Origin: Pseudomonas fluorescens
GTDB lineage: Bacteria > Pseudomonadota > Gammaproteobacteria > Pseudomonadales > Pseudomonadaceae
Reading direction: 5' to 3'
Assembly: GCF_902498065.1 (NCBI RefSeq)
Contig: NZ_CABVIR010000002.1
Location: 124,001 to 188,000, forward strand
DNA: 64,000 nt
In this document: one piece after another, positions 16,353 through 25,101 of the stretch
How positions within the stretch are numbered: position 1 is the stretch's first letter
How the letters are laid out: every line of letters begins with the position of its first letter
The notes under the pieces: model-generated
The model's database searches: none
Told to the model about the DNA's origin: nothing
What the model saw: only the letters and a program-made list of their open reading frames with translations
Program-made: the position numbers and the translations under genes

Positions 16353-18944
16353 TTAGACTGCCGGTGCCGTTTCGGCTTCGACTGCCGGTTTCGGCAGCGA
16401 AGACAGGAACGCCATGATCAGTGCTGCCAGGTACGGCAGCGACTGCACCAGCAACATGATCACCCAGAAGCGCATGTCGTTGCTCGGCAGCCCGTTCACC
16501 AGGAAGATCCCCAGCGCCGCGCCCCACAACAGCAACATGATGAACACCTCTTCACGCGCCTCCGAAATCGCCACCCAGAAGCCGTGGTTATCGGCGTTTT
16601 TCGGCGTCCGGAAGAACGGAATGCTGCTGGTGAAGAAGCCGTACAACACCGCTTTGGCGATGGTGTGCGACAACGCCAGCCCGGCCAGTGCGGCGCAGAA
16701 TGCATCTTTGAGGTTCACGCCAACGGCGCGACGGTAAAGGAAGATGATCTTGCCGACCTTGAACACGAACAGCGCCAATGGCGGGATCGCGAAAATCAGC
16801 AACGGTGGATCGACTCGCTGCGGCACGATGATCATCGCCGCCGACCACAACAGCGCACCGACGGTGAAGAAGATGTTCATGCCATCCGCCACCCACGGCA
16901 ACCAGCCCGCGAGGAAGTGGTAGCGCTGGCCACGGGTCAGCTCGGTGTCCTTGCCGCGCAGCAAACTGGCGGTGTGACGCTTGATGATCTGAATCGCACC
17001 GTAGGCCCAGCGGAAACGCTGTTTCTTGAAGTCGATAAAGGTATCCGGCATCAGGCCTTTGCCGTAGCTGGTGTGGTAATACGCCGCCGACAAACCTTTC
17101 TCGAACACGCGCAGACCCAGTTCGGCGTCTTCACAGATGCACCAGTCGGCCCAACCCAGCTCCTCGAGCACCGAGCGCCGGGTCATGGTCATGGTGCCGT
17201 GCTGGATGATCGCATCGCGGTCATTACGGGTGACCATACCGATGTGGAAGAAGCCTTTGTATTCCGCATAGCAGAGCTTCTTGAAGGTGCTTTCGTTCTG
17301 GTCGCGGTAATCCTGCGGCGACTGCACCACAGCGATTTTCGGATCGGCGAAGTGCGGCACCATGTGTTTGAGCCAGTTCGGGTCGACGCAGTAATCCGAA
17401 TCGATCACCGCAATCACTTCGGCATCCTTGGCGGTATGCGGAATCAGGTAATTCAGCGCGCCGCCCTTGAAACCGGCCAGCGGTGCGACGTGGAAGAACT
17501 TGAAGCGCGGGCCGAGGGTTGCGCAGTAATCGCGCACCGGTTCCCAGACAGCCGGGTCCTTGGTGTTGTTGTCGATGATCAGGACTTCGAAGTCCGGATA
17601 GTCGAGGTTGGCCAAGGCGTTGAGGGTCTGTTTGACCATCTCTGGCGGCTCGTTGTAGCAAGGGACGTGAATCGAGACTTTTGGCCTGTAGTCCGAATCG
17701 CCCACCACCGGCAGGAATTCGCGCCGGCGTTTGTGGGTCCAGACCGCTTCGGCCAGTTCATGCGCCTCGGTCAGCAGTACGATAAAGACCCCGAGTGCGC
17801 CGAGTGCGAGGAGAAATCCTACGGTCAGGCTGAACCAGGTGCTGTATTGCTGGCTGTAGTCGTAACCGATCCACACCAGCACCGAACCGCAGAGGAACGC
17901 GATAAAGGTCAGGAAGGTGCGGCCACGTTGACGCAGGGCCGAGCCGTCGATCATCAGCAAGGTCAGGGACAGCAAGGCCAGCACTGCGGAACCGATGGCC
18001 AGCACGCGCCATTGCGGAATCGCGACGACCGGGCCTTCGAAGTTGAATTTCTGCTGCCGCGCGGCGTTGAACACGCCCCAATACGCACCTACCGAGCCTT
18101 CGTCACTGGCCTTCCACGGTTGGTCAAACGCTTCGATCACGAAGTAGTTGAAGCCCTGACGGTTGAGCTTGTTCACCAGCGTGCGCAGGTAGATCGCCTG
18201 ATCCGCCGGGCTCGCATCGGTGCCGCCACGCATGCGGCCGTTGCTCGGCCAGCCAACCTCCGAGAGCAGCAGCGGTTTTTTCGGGAACATCTTTTTAAGG
18301 TCGCGGGCGCGGTCGAGGACGAATTGACCGGCCTTGTCCACCGGGACGTATTCCCAGTAAGGCAGGACGTGCGCGGCAATCAGGTCGACGTGCTTGGCCA
18401 GTTCCGGATGCTCTTCCCAGACGTGCCACTGCTCGGACGTGGTGACCGGCACCTTCACGGCGGCACGGACGCGATCAAGGATCACACTCAGTTCCGCTGC
18501 GGTAATTTCCTTACGGAAAATCGCCTCGTTGCCTACCACCACGCGAACCACGCTGCGGGAGGAGTTGGCGATTTCGATGGCCCGGGTGATTTCCCGCTCG
18601 TTGCGTTCCAGGTCCGGGCTGATCCAGATGCCGAGGGTGACCCGCAGGCCGAACTCTTCAGCCAGCTTGGGAATGTCGCCCAGGGTGCCATCGACCGAGT
18701 ATGTACGGATGTTGTCCGTCAGCTTGCTCATGATCTCCAGATCGCGACGCATTTGATCGTCGGTCGGGTACTGCTCTTTCTGCGGGTACTGGCCTTGCTG
18801 GAACGGCGAGTACGAGAAGCCGGAGATCTGTTCTGGCCAGTTCGGGGCGGTGACCGGGCGATTGATCAGCGCCCAGAAGCCGGTAAACAAGGCTGCGATG
18901 GCGAGCACCACAACCAGGTTGAGTCCAAATTTACGCGATGACAT
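16353..18944 (-). CDS. ndvB: NdvB-type beta-glucan synthase (GH17-like domain plus GT2 glycosyltransferase)
   Basis: About 863 residues from the ATG at 18944, where a membrane anchor follows directly (NLVVVLAIAALFTGFWAL). Residues about 40-310 form a GH17-like TIM barrel with VVVGNEAIFR (acid Glu) and LLSEVGWPSNG (nucleophile Glu), facing the periplasm. Two membrane spans lead to a cytoplasmic GT2 domain (from about 418) with VIDSDYC, CEDAELGLRV and QRFRW (the DxD, ED and QxxRW signatures), then four to six further spans. The combination suggests synthesis and remodelling of beta-1,3-linked, probably cyclic, periplasmic glucan. In P. aeruginosa the dapE-adjacent ndvB makes glucans tied to biofilm tolerance, so the name follows synteny and architecture. 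Confidence 0.85.
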   Translation of the reverse strand: MSSRKFGLNLVVVLAIAALFTGFWALINRPVTAPNWPEQISGFSYSPFQQGQYPQKEQYPTDDQMRRDLEIMSKLTDNIRTYSVDGTLGDIPKLAEEFGLRVTLGIWISPDLERNEREITRAIEIANSSRSVVRVVVGNEAIFRKEITAAELSVILDRVRAAVKVPVTTSEQWHVWEEHPELAKHVDLIAAHVLPYWEYVPVDKAGQFVLDRARDLKKMFPKKPLLLSEVGWPSNGRMRGGTDASPADQAIYLRTLVNKLNRQGFNYFVIEAFDQPWKASDEGSVGAYWGVFNAARQQKFNFEGPVVAIPQWRVLAIGSAVLALLSLTLLMIDGSALRQRGRTFLTFIAFLCGSVLVWIGYDYSQQYSTWFSLTVGFLLALGALGVFIVLLTEAHELAEAVWTHKRRREFLPVVGDSDYRPKVSIHVPCYNEPPEMVKQTLNALANLDYPDFEVLIIDNNTKDPAVWEPVRDYCATLGPRFKFFHVAPLAGFKGGALNYLIPHTAKDAEVIAVIDSDYCVDPNWLKHMVPHFADPKIAVVQSPQDYRDQNESTFKKLCYAEYKGFFHIGMVTRNDRDAIIQHGTMTMTRRSVLEELGWADWCICEDAELGLRVFEKGLSAAYYHTSYGKGLMPDTFIDFKKQRFRWAYGAIQIIKRHTASLLRGKDTELTRGQRYHFLAGWLPWVADGMNIFFTVGALLWSAAMIIVPQRVDPPLLIFAIPPLALFVFKVGKIIFLYRRAVGVNLKDAFCAALAGLALSHTIAKAVLYGFFTSSIPFFRTPKNADNHGFWVAISEAREEVFIMLLLWGAALGIFLVNGLPSNDMRFWVIMLLVQSLPYLAALIMAFLSSLPKPAVEAETAPAV

Positions 18945-19107
18945 AGCTATTTCGGGTTCCAAAGGCTGTGGAACGAAGGAACGGTCGGCATGGTGCCAAG
19001 GGGCGCGCATCCTACACCGTGCTTTCACTGAGCGTACAGCGGACAGGGAAAAGCCTGACGTTGGGCAATCCGGTTTCACATAAGTTCTTACACTTGTAAC
19101 TGGAAAC

Positions 19108-19137
19108 TTAAAACTTGCTGCTTTGTAGCCCTATAAT
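19108..19137 (+). promoter_or_regulatory. Sigma-70-type promoter of tcdA
   Basis: TTAAAA (19108-19113) and a consensus TATAAT (19132-19137) are spaced by 18 bases. They predict a start near 19144 and a leader of about 20 bases before tcdA. Confidence 0.6.
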
Positions 19138-19163
19138 GCGCGCCGGTTTTTGGGGTATTGGTC

Positions 19164-19976
19164 ATGAGCACAGAAGATCCGCGGTTTGCAGGCATCGCCC
19201 GTTTGTATGGCATCGAAGGGCTTGAGCGCTTGCGCGCGGCCCACGTGGCGATTGTCGGCATCGGCGGTGTCGGCTCCTGGGCGGCGGAAGCCATCGCCCG
19301 GTGTGGTGTCGGCGAGATTTCGCTGTTCGACCTCGACGACGTCTGCGTCAGCAACGCCAACCGTCAGTTGCATGCGCTGGACAGCACCGTCGGCAAACCC
19401 AAGGTCGAGGTGATGGCCGAACGCCTGCGCGGGATCAACCCGGATTGCACGGTGCACGCGGTGGCAGATTTCGTCACCCGCGACACCATGGCCGAATACA
19501 TCACGCCGAACATCGATTGCGTGATCGACTGCATCGACAGCGTCAACGCGAAAGCGGCGCTGATTGCCTGGTGCAAGCGCCGCAAGATCCAGATAATCAC
19601 CACCGGCGGTGCGGGCGGGCAGATTGACCCGACGCTGATCCAGGTCTGCGACCTGAACCGCACGTTCAATGATCCGCTGGCTTCGAAAGTGCGCTCGACC
19701 CTGCGCCGCGATTACAACTTCTCGCGCACCGTGACCCGTCATTACAGCGTGCCGTGCGTGTTTTCCACCGAGCAACTGCGCTATCCGAAACCGGATGGCA
19801 GCATTTGCCTGCAGAAGAGTTTTGTCGGGGATGGCGTGAAACTGGACTGCGCCGGCGGGTTTGGTGCGGTGATGATGGTGACGGCGACGTTTGGCATGGT
19901 CGCGGCGACCAAGGCTGTGGATAAGATTGTGGCGGGTGTGCGGCGCCCTGCGGACCGGGTTAAACCTCAAGTTTGA
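19164..19976 (+). CDS. tcdA: tRNA threonylcarbamoyladenosine dehydratase TcdA (CsdL)
   Basis: 270 residues of the E1-like/ThiF superfamily. TcdA uses ATP to cyclise the t6A37 base of ANN-reading tRNAs to ct6A. The nucleotide-binding Rossmann motif GIGGVGSWAAEAIARCG is at about residues 30-46. DLDDVCVSNANRQ and DCIDSVNAKAALI are family blocks, and SKVRSTLRRDYNFSR is typical of TcdA. The ATG at 19164 is preceded by GGGG at 8 bases and is preferred to a TTG two codons earlier. The cysteine desulfurase CsdA and sulfur carrier CsdE, which in E. coli act with TcdA, lie immediately downstream in the opposite direction. Confidence 0.92.
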   Translation: MSTEDPRFAGIARLYGIEGLERLRAAHVAIVGIGGVGSWAAEAIARCGVGEISLFDLDDVCVSNANRQLHALDSTVGKPKVEVMAERLRGINPDCTVHAVADFVTRDTMAEYITPNIDCVIDCIDSVNAKAALIAWCKRRKIQIITTGGAGGQIDPTLIQVCDLNRTFNDPLASKVRSTLRRDYNFSRTVTRHYSVPCVFSTEQLRYPKPDGSICLQKSFVGDGVKLDCAGGFGAVMMVTATFGMVAATKAVDKIVAGVRRPADRVKPQV

Positions 19977-19993
19977 GATTGCGAGTGATGGCC

Positions 19994-20064
19994 CCTTCGC
20001 GAGCAGGCTCGCTCCCACGTTATTGGAATGCGTTCCCCTGTGGGAGCGAGCCTGCTCGCGAAGG
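19994..20064. repeat. REPIN between convergent tcdA and csdE
   Basis: CCTTCGCGAGCAGGCTCGCT onward (from 19994) is exactly inverted, over 24 bases, by the unit ending GCGAAGG at 20041-20064. Only about 23 bases separate the arms. It occupies the whole gap between two converging stop codons and probably marks both transcript ends. Confidence 0.85.
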
Positions 20065-20067
20065 CGA

Positions 20068-20472
20068 TTAACCCGCCAACTCATTCATTCGCTGGAGCAC
20101 GGCGTTGAGGCCGTTACTGCGCGAAGGCGACAGTTGCCGACTCAATCCAAGCTGATTGAACCACTCCGGCAAATCCACCTGCCGCAACTCAACTGCCGAC
20201 AGCCCGTTAACCCGCGCCAGCAGCAACGCCACCAACCCACGAATCAACCGTGCATCGCTGCTCGCCGAAAACTGCCAATGAGCGTTTTCCAGCGAGCCCA
20301 CCAACCACACCTGACTTTCACAGCCATGCACGCGGTTGGCATCGACTTTATCCGCATCGCTCAACACGGGCAGACGGTCGCCCCATTGCATCAGCAGTCG
20401 CGCCCGTTGTTCCCAGCCAGCGGCAGCCTGAAAGGTTTCGAGTGCCGTGACGGCATCAGCGGGCAAGTTCAT
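20068..20472 (-). CDS. csdE: SufE-family sulfur acceptor, CsdE-like
   Basis: A 134-residue SufE/CsdE protein. It accepts persulfide sulfur from its cognate cysteine desulfurase and stimulates that enzyme. The acceptor cysteine is Cys51 in VHGCESQVW, the family signature. The C-terminal helix-rich part (LVALLLARVNGLSA) is the desulfurase-contact region. The start overlaps the end of csdA by 4 bases (ATGA type), so the pair is translationally coupled. No SUF scaffold genes (sufBCD) are adjacent, supporting CsdE over SufE. Confidence 0.88.
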   Translation of the reverse strand: MNLPADAVTALETFQAAAGWEQRARLLMQWGDRLPVLSDADKVDANRVHGCESQVWLVGSLENAHWQFSASSDARLIRGLVALLLARVNGLSAVELRQVDLPEWFNQLGLSRQLSPSRSNGLNAVLQRMNELAG

Positions 20473-21674
20473 CGCAACAACTCCAACGCTTGATCCAGCG
20501 CTTCAAAGAATCGCTCCAGATCCTCGGAATCGTTGTAAAGCGCCAACGACACCCTAATCGCCCCGGCCAGTTCAAAGCTTTTCAGCAGCGGCATGGCGCA
20601 ATGATGCCCGGCGCGCACCGCGATGCCTTGTTCCGTCAGCAAATGCGCCAGATCAGCGTTATGCACACCCTCGACGATAAAACTCGCCAGCGCCAGTTGC
20701 GGTTTGCCCAGCAGCCGAATGCCGTTGCGCGCTTCCAGGCCTTTCAACAAATAGTCATGCAGGGCGGCTTCATGAGCCGAGACCGCGTCCTGATCGAGGC
20801 CAACGAGGTAATCCAGCGTCGCCCCAAGACCAATCACGCTGGAGATCGGCGGTGTACCGGCCTCAAACCCCAGTGGCGCGGGGCGAAAGCGTGCGTGCTG
20901 GTAATCTGCGTCCAGCACCATTTCGCCGCCGAACTGCCAATGGCGCAGTTGCTTGAGCGCCTCATGACGGCCGAACAACACCCCCAGGCCATCGGGGCCA
21001 TAGAGCTTGTGGCTGGAAAACACATAAAAGTCGCAACCCAGCACTTGTACGTCGTGTCGGCCATGGACCACACCTTGGGCGCCATCGACCACGGTCAATG
21101 CGCTGTGTGCCTTGGCCATCGCCAGCAAGGCGGGCAGTGGCTGCCAGGCACCCAGCACGTTGGACAACTGACTGACTGCCAGCAAGCGAGTCTGCGGGCC
21201 GATCAGCGACGCAGCGGTATCGAGGTCAATCAAGCCGTCGACATCCAGCGGCAGGACCACCAGCTTCAACTCGCGACGGTGGGCCAGTTGCTGCCATGGC
21301 AGCAGGTTGGCGTGATGCTCCAGAGCGCTGATGACAATTTCGTCGCCCGGATTGAACAGGTGTTCCAGGCCATAGGCCAGGAGGTTCAGCGCGGAGGTGG
21401 CGCCGTGGGTAAAGATAATCTGCCCGCAATCACCGGCATTCAGCCAGTGGGCGGCTTTGCGGCGGCTGTCCTCGAACGCCTGGGTTGCATGCGCGCCGGG
21501 CAAGTGTTGCGCCCGATGCACGTTGGCTGCGCCATTGGCGTAGTAATGCGCCAGGGCATCCAGCAGGGCTTGAGGTTTTTGTGTGGTGGCGGCGTTGTCC
21601 AGATAGGTCTGGTCTTGCCGTTGCAGAGCGGCGATGGCCGGAAAATCGGCGCGCCAGGGAGAAGGAATCATCAT
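20469..21674 (-). CDS. csdA: Cysteine desulfurase CsdA (group II, SufS-like)
   Basis: 401 residues of a PLP enzyme that converts L-cysteine to alanine and enzyme-bound persulfide. The PLP lysine is Lys223 in FSSHKLYGPDG. The catalytic cysteine is Cys359 in RAGHHCAMPL, the short-loop RxGHHCA form of group II enzymes. The N-terminal YLDNAATTQKP is a family signature. An adjacent second ATG, one codon in, is equally possible as start. It is coupled to csdE and faces tcdA across a REPIN. In E. coli CsdA-CsdE-CsdL (TcdA) form one sulfur-relay system needed for ct6A formation. Confidence 0.92.
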   Translation of the reverse strand: MMIPSPWRADFPAIAALQRQDQTYLDNAATTQKPQALLDALAHYYANGAANVHRAQHLPGAHATQAFEDSRRKAAHWLNAGDCGQIIFTHGATSALNLLAYGLEHLFNPGDEIVISALEHHANLLPWQQLAHRRELKLVVLPLDVDGLIDLDTAASLIGPQTRLLAVSQLSNVLGAWQPLPALLAMAKAHSALTVVDGAQGVVHGRHDVQVLGCDFYVFSSHKLYGPDGLGVLFGRHEALKQLRHWQFGGEMVLDADYQHARFRPAPLGFEAGTPPISSVIGLGATLDYLVGLDQDAVSAHEAALHDYLLKGLEARNGIRLLGKPQLALASFIVEGVHNADLAHLLTEQGIAVRAGHHCAMPLLKSFELAGAIRVSLALYNDSEDLERFFEALDQALELLR

Positions 21675-21719
21675 GGTGTTCGGCCCTGGTCAACATGGGC
21701 GGATATGCGCCTGACCTTT

Positions 21720-21787
21720 TGGGAGCGGGCTTGCCCGCGAAGCTTTTGACGGCCTCAAGGGCCCCTTCGCGGGCAAGCCCGCTCCCA
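21720..21787. repeat. REPIN between dapD and csdA
   Basis: TGGGAGCGGGCTTGCCCGCG onward (21720-21742) is inverted exactly at 21765-21787 with about 22 bases between. The core is CGGGC rather than CGAGC, another variant. It lies between dapD and csdA, both on the minus strand. Confidence 0.85.
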
Positions 21788-21814
21788 CAGGTTCAGTTTC
21801 GTTGCCCGTGACGC

Positions 21815-22849
21815 TTAGTTGTGAGCGTGCAGCGCTTCGTTCAGTTCGATGGCCGATTTGTGGGTTTTGCATTCCACGGCACCGGTTTCCGAATTGCGGC
21901 GGAACAGCAGGTCAGGTTGACCGGCCAGTTCACGGGCCTTCACGACCTTGACCAGCTTGTTGTTCTCGTCCAGCAGCGCCACTTTGGTGCCGGCGGTCAC
22001 GTACAGGCCCGACTCAACGGTGTTGCGGTCGCCCAACGGGATACCGATACCGGCGTTGGCGCCGATCAGGCAGCCTTCGCCGACCTTGATCACAATGTTG
22101 CCGCCGCCCGACAGGGTGCCCATGGTCGAGCAACCGCCGCCCAGGTCCGAACCCTTGCCGACGAACACGCCAGCGGAAACGCGGCCTTCGATCATGCCCG
22201 GGCCTTCGGTGCCAGCGTTGAAGTTGACGAAACCTTCGTGCATCACGGTGGTGCCTTCGCCGACGTAAGCGCCCAGACGGATACGCGCTGCGTCAGCGAT
22301 ACGCACGCCGGCCGGCACTACGTAGTCGGTCATTTTCGGGAATTTGTCGACCGAGAACACTTCCAGCAGCTCGCCGCGCAGACGGGCTTCCAGTTGATGT
22401 TCCGCCAGTTCGGCCAGATCGATCGCGCCCTGGCTGGTCCACGCGACGTTCGGCAGCAGCGGGAACACGCCCGCCAGGTTCAGGCCGTGCGGCTTGACCA
22501 GGCGGTGGGACAGCAAATGCAGCTTGAGGTAAGCCTCAGGCGTGGAAGTCAGCGGCGCATCTTCGGCCAGAATGGTTGCAACCAGCGGCTTGTGGCTCTC
22601 GGCCAGACGGGTCAGCAGGGCGGCCTGGGCTGCGTCGACACCTTTGAGTGCTTCAGCCAGTTGCGACGCCTGGGCAGTGCTGAACGCGATGGCCTGATTG
22701 CCTTCGGTGTAACCCAGAACCGGCGCGATGGCTGCGATCAGATCGGCCGACGGGTTGAGCAGCGGCTGTGCGTAGAACACTTCGAGCCATGCGCCCTGAC
22801 GGTTTTGAGTGCCGACACCAAAGGCCAGGCTGAATACGGAAGTGGACAT
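21815..22849 (-). CDS. dapD: 2,3,4,5-tetrahydropyridine-2,6-dicarboxylate N-succinyltransferase DapD
   Basis: A 344-residue enzyme that succinylates tetrahydrodipicolinate with succinyl-CoA, the committed step of the succinylase branch to meso-DAP. The C-terminal half is a left-handed parallel beta-helix of hexapeptide turns (IRLGAYVGEGTTVMHEGF, VSAGVFVGKGSDLGGGCS, GCLIGANAGIGIPLGDRN). It is the long form (about 340 residues) of pseudomonads and actinobacteria, about 70 longer than the E. coli type because of an extended N-terminal domain. The YffB-like gene ends 33 bases upstream on the same strand, so they are probably one transcript. Confidence 0.95.
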   Translation of the reverse strand: MSTSVFSLAFGVGTQNRQGAWLEVFYAQPLLNPSADLIAAIAPVLGYTEGNQAIAFSTAQASQLAEALKGVDAAQAALLTRLAESHKPLVATILAEDAPLTSTPEAYLKLHLLSHRLVKPHGLNLAGVFPLLPNVAWTSQGAIDLAELAEHQLEARLRGELLEVFSVDKFPKMTDYVVPAGVRIADAARIRLGAYVGEGTTVMHEGFVNFNAGTEGPGMIEGRVSAGVFVGKGSDLGGGCSTMGTLSGGGNIVIKVGEGCLIGANAGIGIPLGDRNTVESGLYVTAGTKVALLDENNKLVKVVKARELAGQPDLLFRRNSETGAVECKTHKSAIELNEALHAHN

Positions 22850-22882
22850 GTAAATACCTCTAACAAAATTGAACGGGCTGGC

Positions 22883-23245
22883 TTACTTGAGCGCTGCCGC
22901 GTAGATATCTGGCTTGAAGCCAATCAGGGTTCGGTCACCGAGATCAAGCACCGGGCGCTTGATCATCGAGGGTTGTGCGAGCATCAGTTCGATGGCTTTA
23001 CGCTGGTCGAGATCGGCTTTGCGTTCGTCGTCGAGCTTGCGAAAGGTCGTGCCTGCACGGTTCAACACCACTTGCCAGCCGTGCTCGTCGCACCATTGGG
23101 TCAGGTGTTCGCGGTCGATTCCGGCCGTTTTGTAATCATGAAAGTCATAGCGGACAGCGTGTTCATCGAGCCAGGTGCGCGCCTTTTTCATGGTGTCGCA
23201 GGCTTTGATGCCGAAAAGGTGCAACGTTTTGCTTGAATCGGTCAA
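22883..23245 (-). CDS. yffB: YffB/ArsC-family thioredoxin-fold reductase
   Basis: 120 residues. It has the ArsC/Spx fold pattern: LHLFGIKACDTMKKARTWL with the single redox cysteine Cys16, LNRAGTTFRKLD in the middle, and MIKRPVLDLGDRTLIGFK near the end. The MIKRP..D turn is the glutathione or substrate-side loop. The C-x-T-x-K-K form fits the YffB subgroup rather than true arsenate reductases. The physiological role is not established. It directly precedes dapD here, while in E. coli yffB precedes dapE, as I recall. That makes a link to DAP synthesis or its redox control worth considering. Confidence 0.85.
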   Translation of the reverse strand: MTDSSKTLHLFGIKACDTMKKARTWLDEHAVRYDFHDYKTAGIDREHLTQWCDEHGWQVVLNRAGTTFRKLDDERKADLDQRKAIELMLAQPSMIKRPVLDLGDRTLIGFKPDIYAAALK

Positions 23246-23447
23246 GGAATTGCCCCCTTTGCAGGTGCTGGAAAAAAAAGGTGAAGGATTATGCCATGAC
23301 CAGACGGTTTCGCGTCGGCCTTGGTTGTTTCGTCACTCTGTAGGAGGGCGGTTTCCAGGCGATGCGACATTGGTGCAGCGGTCAACCAGTAGGGTAAGCG
23401 GCTAATATGGCACTTCGATGCTGTCGATTGCCGGGGAACCGAGCTTT

Positions 23448-25079
23448 ATGCAAACCGCCTACACCGTCCTGATCCTGTTGATGCTGGTCAGCGTTTCGCG
23501 CCTGGTCGGACGGGTGATCCCGTTGCCATTGCCGCTGGTGCAAATCGGTGCCGGCGCGTTGCTGGCCTGGCCGACGCTCGGGTTGCACGTCGCACTGGAC
23601 CCGGAGTTGTTTCTGTTTTTGTTCCTGCCGCCGTTGCTGTTCTCCGACGGCTGGCGTATGCCCAAGCGCGAATTTTGGCGGTTGCGTGGGCCGATCCTGA
23701 CCCTGGCGGTCGGTTTGGTGCTGTTTACCGTCGTCGGTGCGGGTTACTTCATCCATTGGTTGTTGCCGAGCATTCCGCTGCCGGTGGCTTTTGCTCTGGC
23801 GGCGGTGTTGTCGCCAACGGACGCCGTGGCCGTCTCGGCGATTTCGCAGAACCGCTTGCCGACGCCGCTGATGCACATGCTGCAAGGCGAGGCGTTGATG
23901 AATGACGCCTCGGGTCTGGTGACGTTCAAGTTCGCCCTGGCAGCAGCGGTGACCGGCGTGTTCTCCCTGGCCAACGCCAGCGTGACGTTTGTGTTGGTGG
24001 CGCTCGGCGGCCTCGCTGTCGGTGTGGCCCTTAGCTGGTTGGTCGGGCGTTTGCGCTCATGGATGATCGCCCGAGGCTGGGACGATCCGGCGACGCACGT
24101 TGTCTTCATGTTGCTGCTGCCGTTTGCGGCTTACGTGCTGGCCGAACGACTTGGCGCATCAGGCATTTTGTCTGCCGTGGCGGCGGGGATGATGCAGAGC
24201 TGGCTCGATCTACTGCCGCGCCAGACCAGCACCCGACTGCTCAATCGCAGCGTCTGGTCGTTGCTGGAGTTTGCATTCAACGGCCTGATTTTCCTGCTGC
24301 TGGGATTGCAGTTGCCGGACATCATCAAAGCGGTAGCCAGTCACGAAACGTCTTTGTGGCCGACGCTTCTGTATCGCTGCCTCGACGTGATCGCGATTTT
24401 CCTGGTCCTGTTGGTGTTGAGGTTTGTGTGGGTGCAGAGCATCTGGCGGCTGTCGGGGTTGCTGCGCCGCTGGCGGGGTAAAGGCGAAATGACCCAAGTA
24501 CCCACGGCGCGCTCCTGCTGGTTGCTGACAGTCGGCGGCGTACGTGGGGCGGTGACGCTGGCGGGCGTGCTGTCGGTGCCGATGCTGATGGGCGGCGAGC
24601 CGTTTCCCGAGCGCGATCTGCTGATATTCATCGCCGCCGGGGTGATTCTTCTTTCGTTGATTGCCGCGTGCATTGCGCTGCCCCTGTTGCTGCGCGGCAT
24701 CGAAAAAAGCCCTGACGACAAACGTCGCAGCGAAGTGCGCGATGCCTGGCGCAAGACCGCCGAAGCGGCCATTCACGCGCTCGAAGCCGAAGAGGCCAAC
24801 CCTCAGGATGCGGCGCAGGCGGCGCTCGCCACCGAGCTCAAGGCGCGAATCATGTCCGAGTATCGCCATCAGTTGGAGGTGTTCAACGACTCGGCGGAGG
24901 CTCAGGCGCTGGCGTTTCAGATGGATTTGCTGGAGCGGCGTCTGCGATTGAAGGCTCTGCGAGCGCAGCGCCTGGAGCTGTACAAGCTCAGTCGTCATCA
25001 CCAGATCGGTGATGACGTGTTGCGCGAAGTGCTGGGGGAACTGGATTTAAGCGAGGCCAATCTCGGCCAAGTGAAATAA
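23448..25079 (+). CDS. Na+/H+ antiporter, CPA1 family (NhaP/YjcE-like)
   Basis: 543 residues from the ATG at 23448. An upstream in-frame ATG at 23418 is less likely because the membrane domain starts at 23448. The first about 410 residues hold 10-12 hydrophobic spans. AVLSPTDAVAVSAI (about 118-131) carries the ion-binding Asp, GEALMNDASGLV the second conserved acidic motif, and GGVRGAVTLAGVLSVP (about 362-377) the conserved Arg helix. The last about 120 residues form a charged, helical cytoplasmic tail (EAEEANPQDAAQAALATELK) likely to be regulatory. It exchanges Na+ or K+ for protons at the inner membrane. It is the only plus-strand gene in this minus-strand block. Confidence 0.87.
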   Translation: MQTAYTVLILLMLVSVSRLVGRVIPLPLPLVQIGAGALLAWPTLGLHVALDPELFLFLFLPPLLFSDGWRMPKREFWRLRGPILTLAVGLVLFTVVGAGYFIHWLLPSIPLPVAFALAAVLSPTDAVAVSAISQNRLPTPLMHMLQGEALMNDASGLVTFKFALAAAVTGVFSLANASVTFVLVALGGLAVGVALSWLVGRLRSWMIARGWDDPATHVVFMLLLPFAAYVLAERLGASGILSAVAAGMMQSWLDLLPRQTSTRLLNRSVWSLLEFAFNGLIFLLLGLQLPDIIKAVASHETSLWPTLLYRCLDVIAIFLVLLVLRFVWVQSIWRLSGLLRRWRGKGEMTQVPTARSCWLLTVGGVRGAVTLAGVLSVPMLMGGEPFPERDLLIFIAAGVILLSLIAACIALPLLLRGIEKSPDDKRRSEVRDAWRKTAEAAIHALEAEEANPQDAAQAALATELKARIMSEYRHQLEVFNDSAEAQALAFQMDLLERRLRLKALRAQRLELYKLSRHHQIGDDVLREVLGELDLSEANLGQVK

Positions 25080-25101
25080 CCCCGCCGTTGCAGGCCTGCG
25101 T

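Noticed and set aside
16584..18941. 785-codon plus-strand open frame opposite ndvB
   Set aside because: Antisense shadow. The translation is His/Gln/Arg-rich low-quality sequence, while the minus strand encodes complete GH17 and GT2 motifs.
22883..23245. ArsC-like gene as an arsenate reductase of an ars operon
   Set aside because: No arsR/arsB genes are nearby and the sequence is of the YffB subgroup. It is linked to dapD instead.
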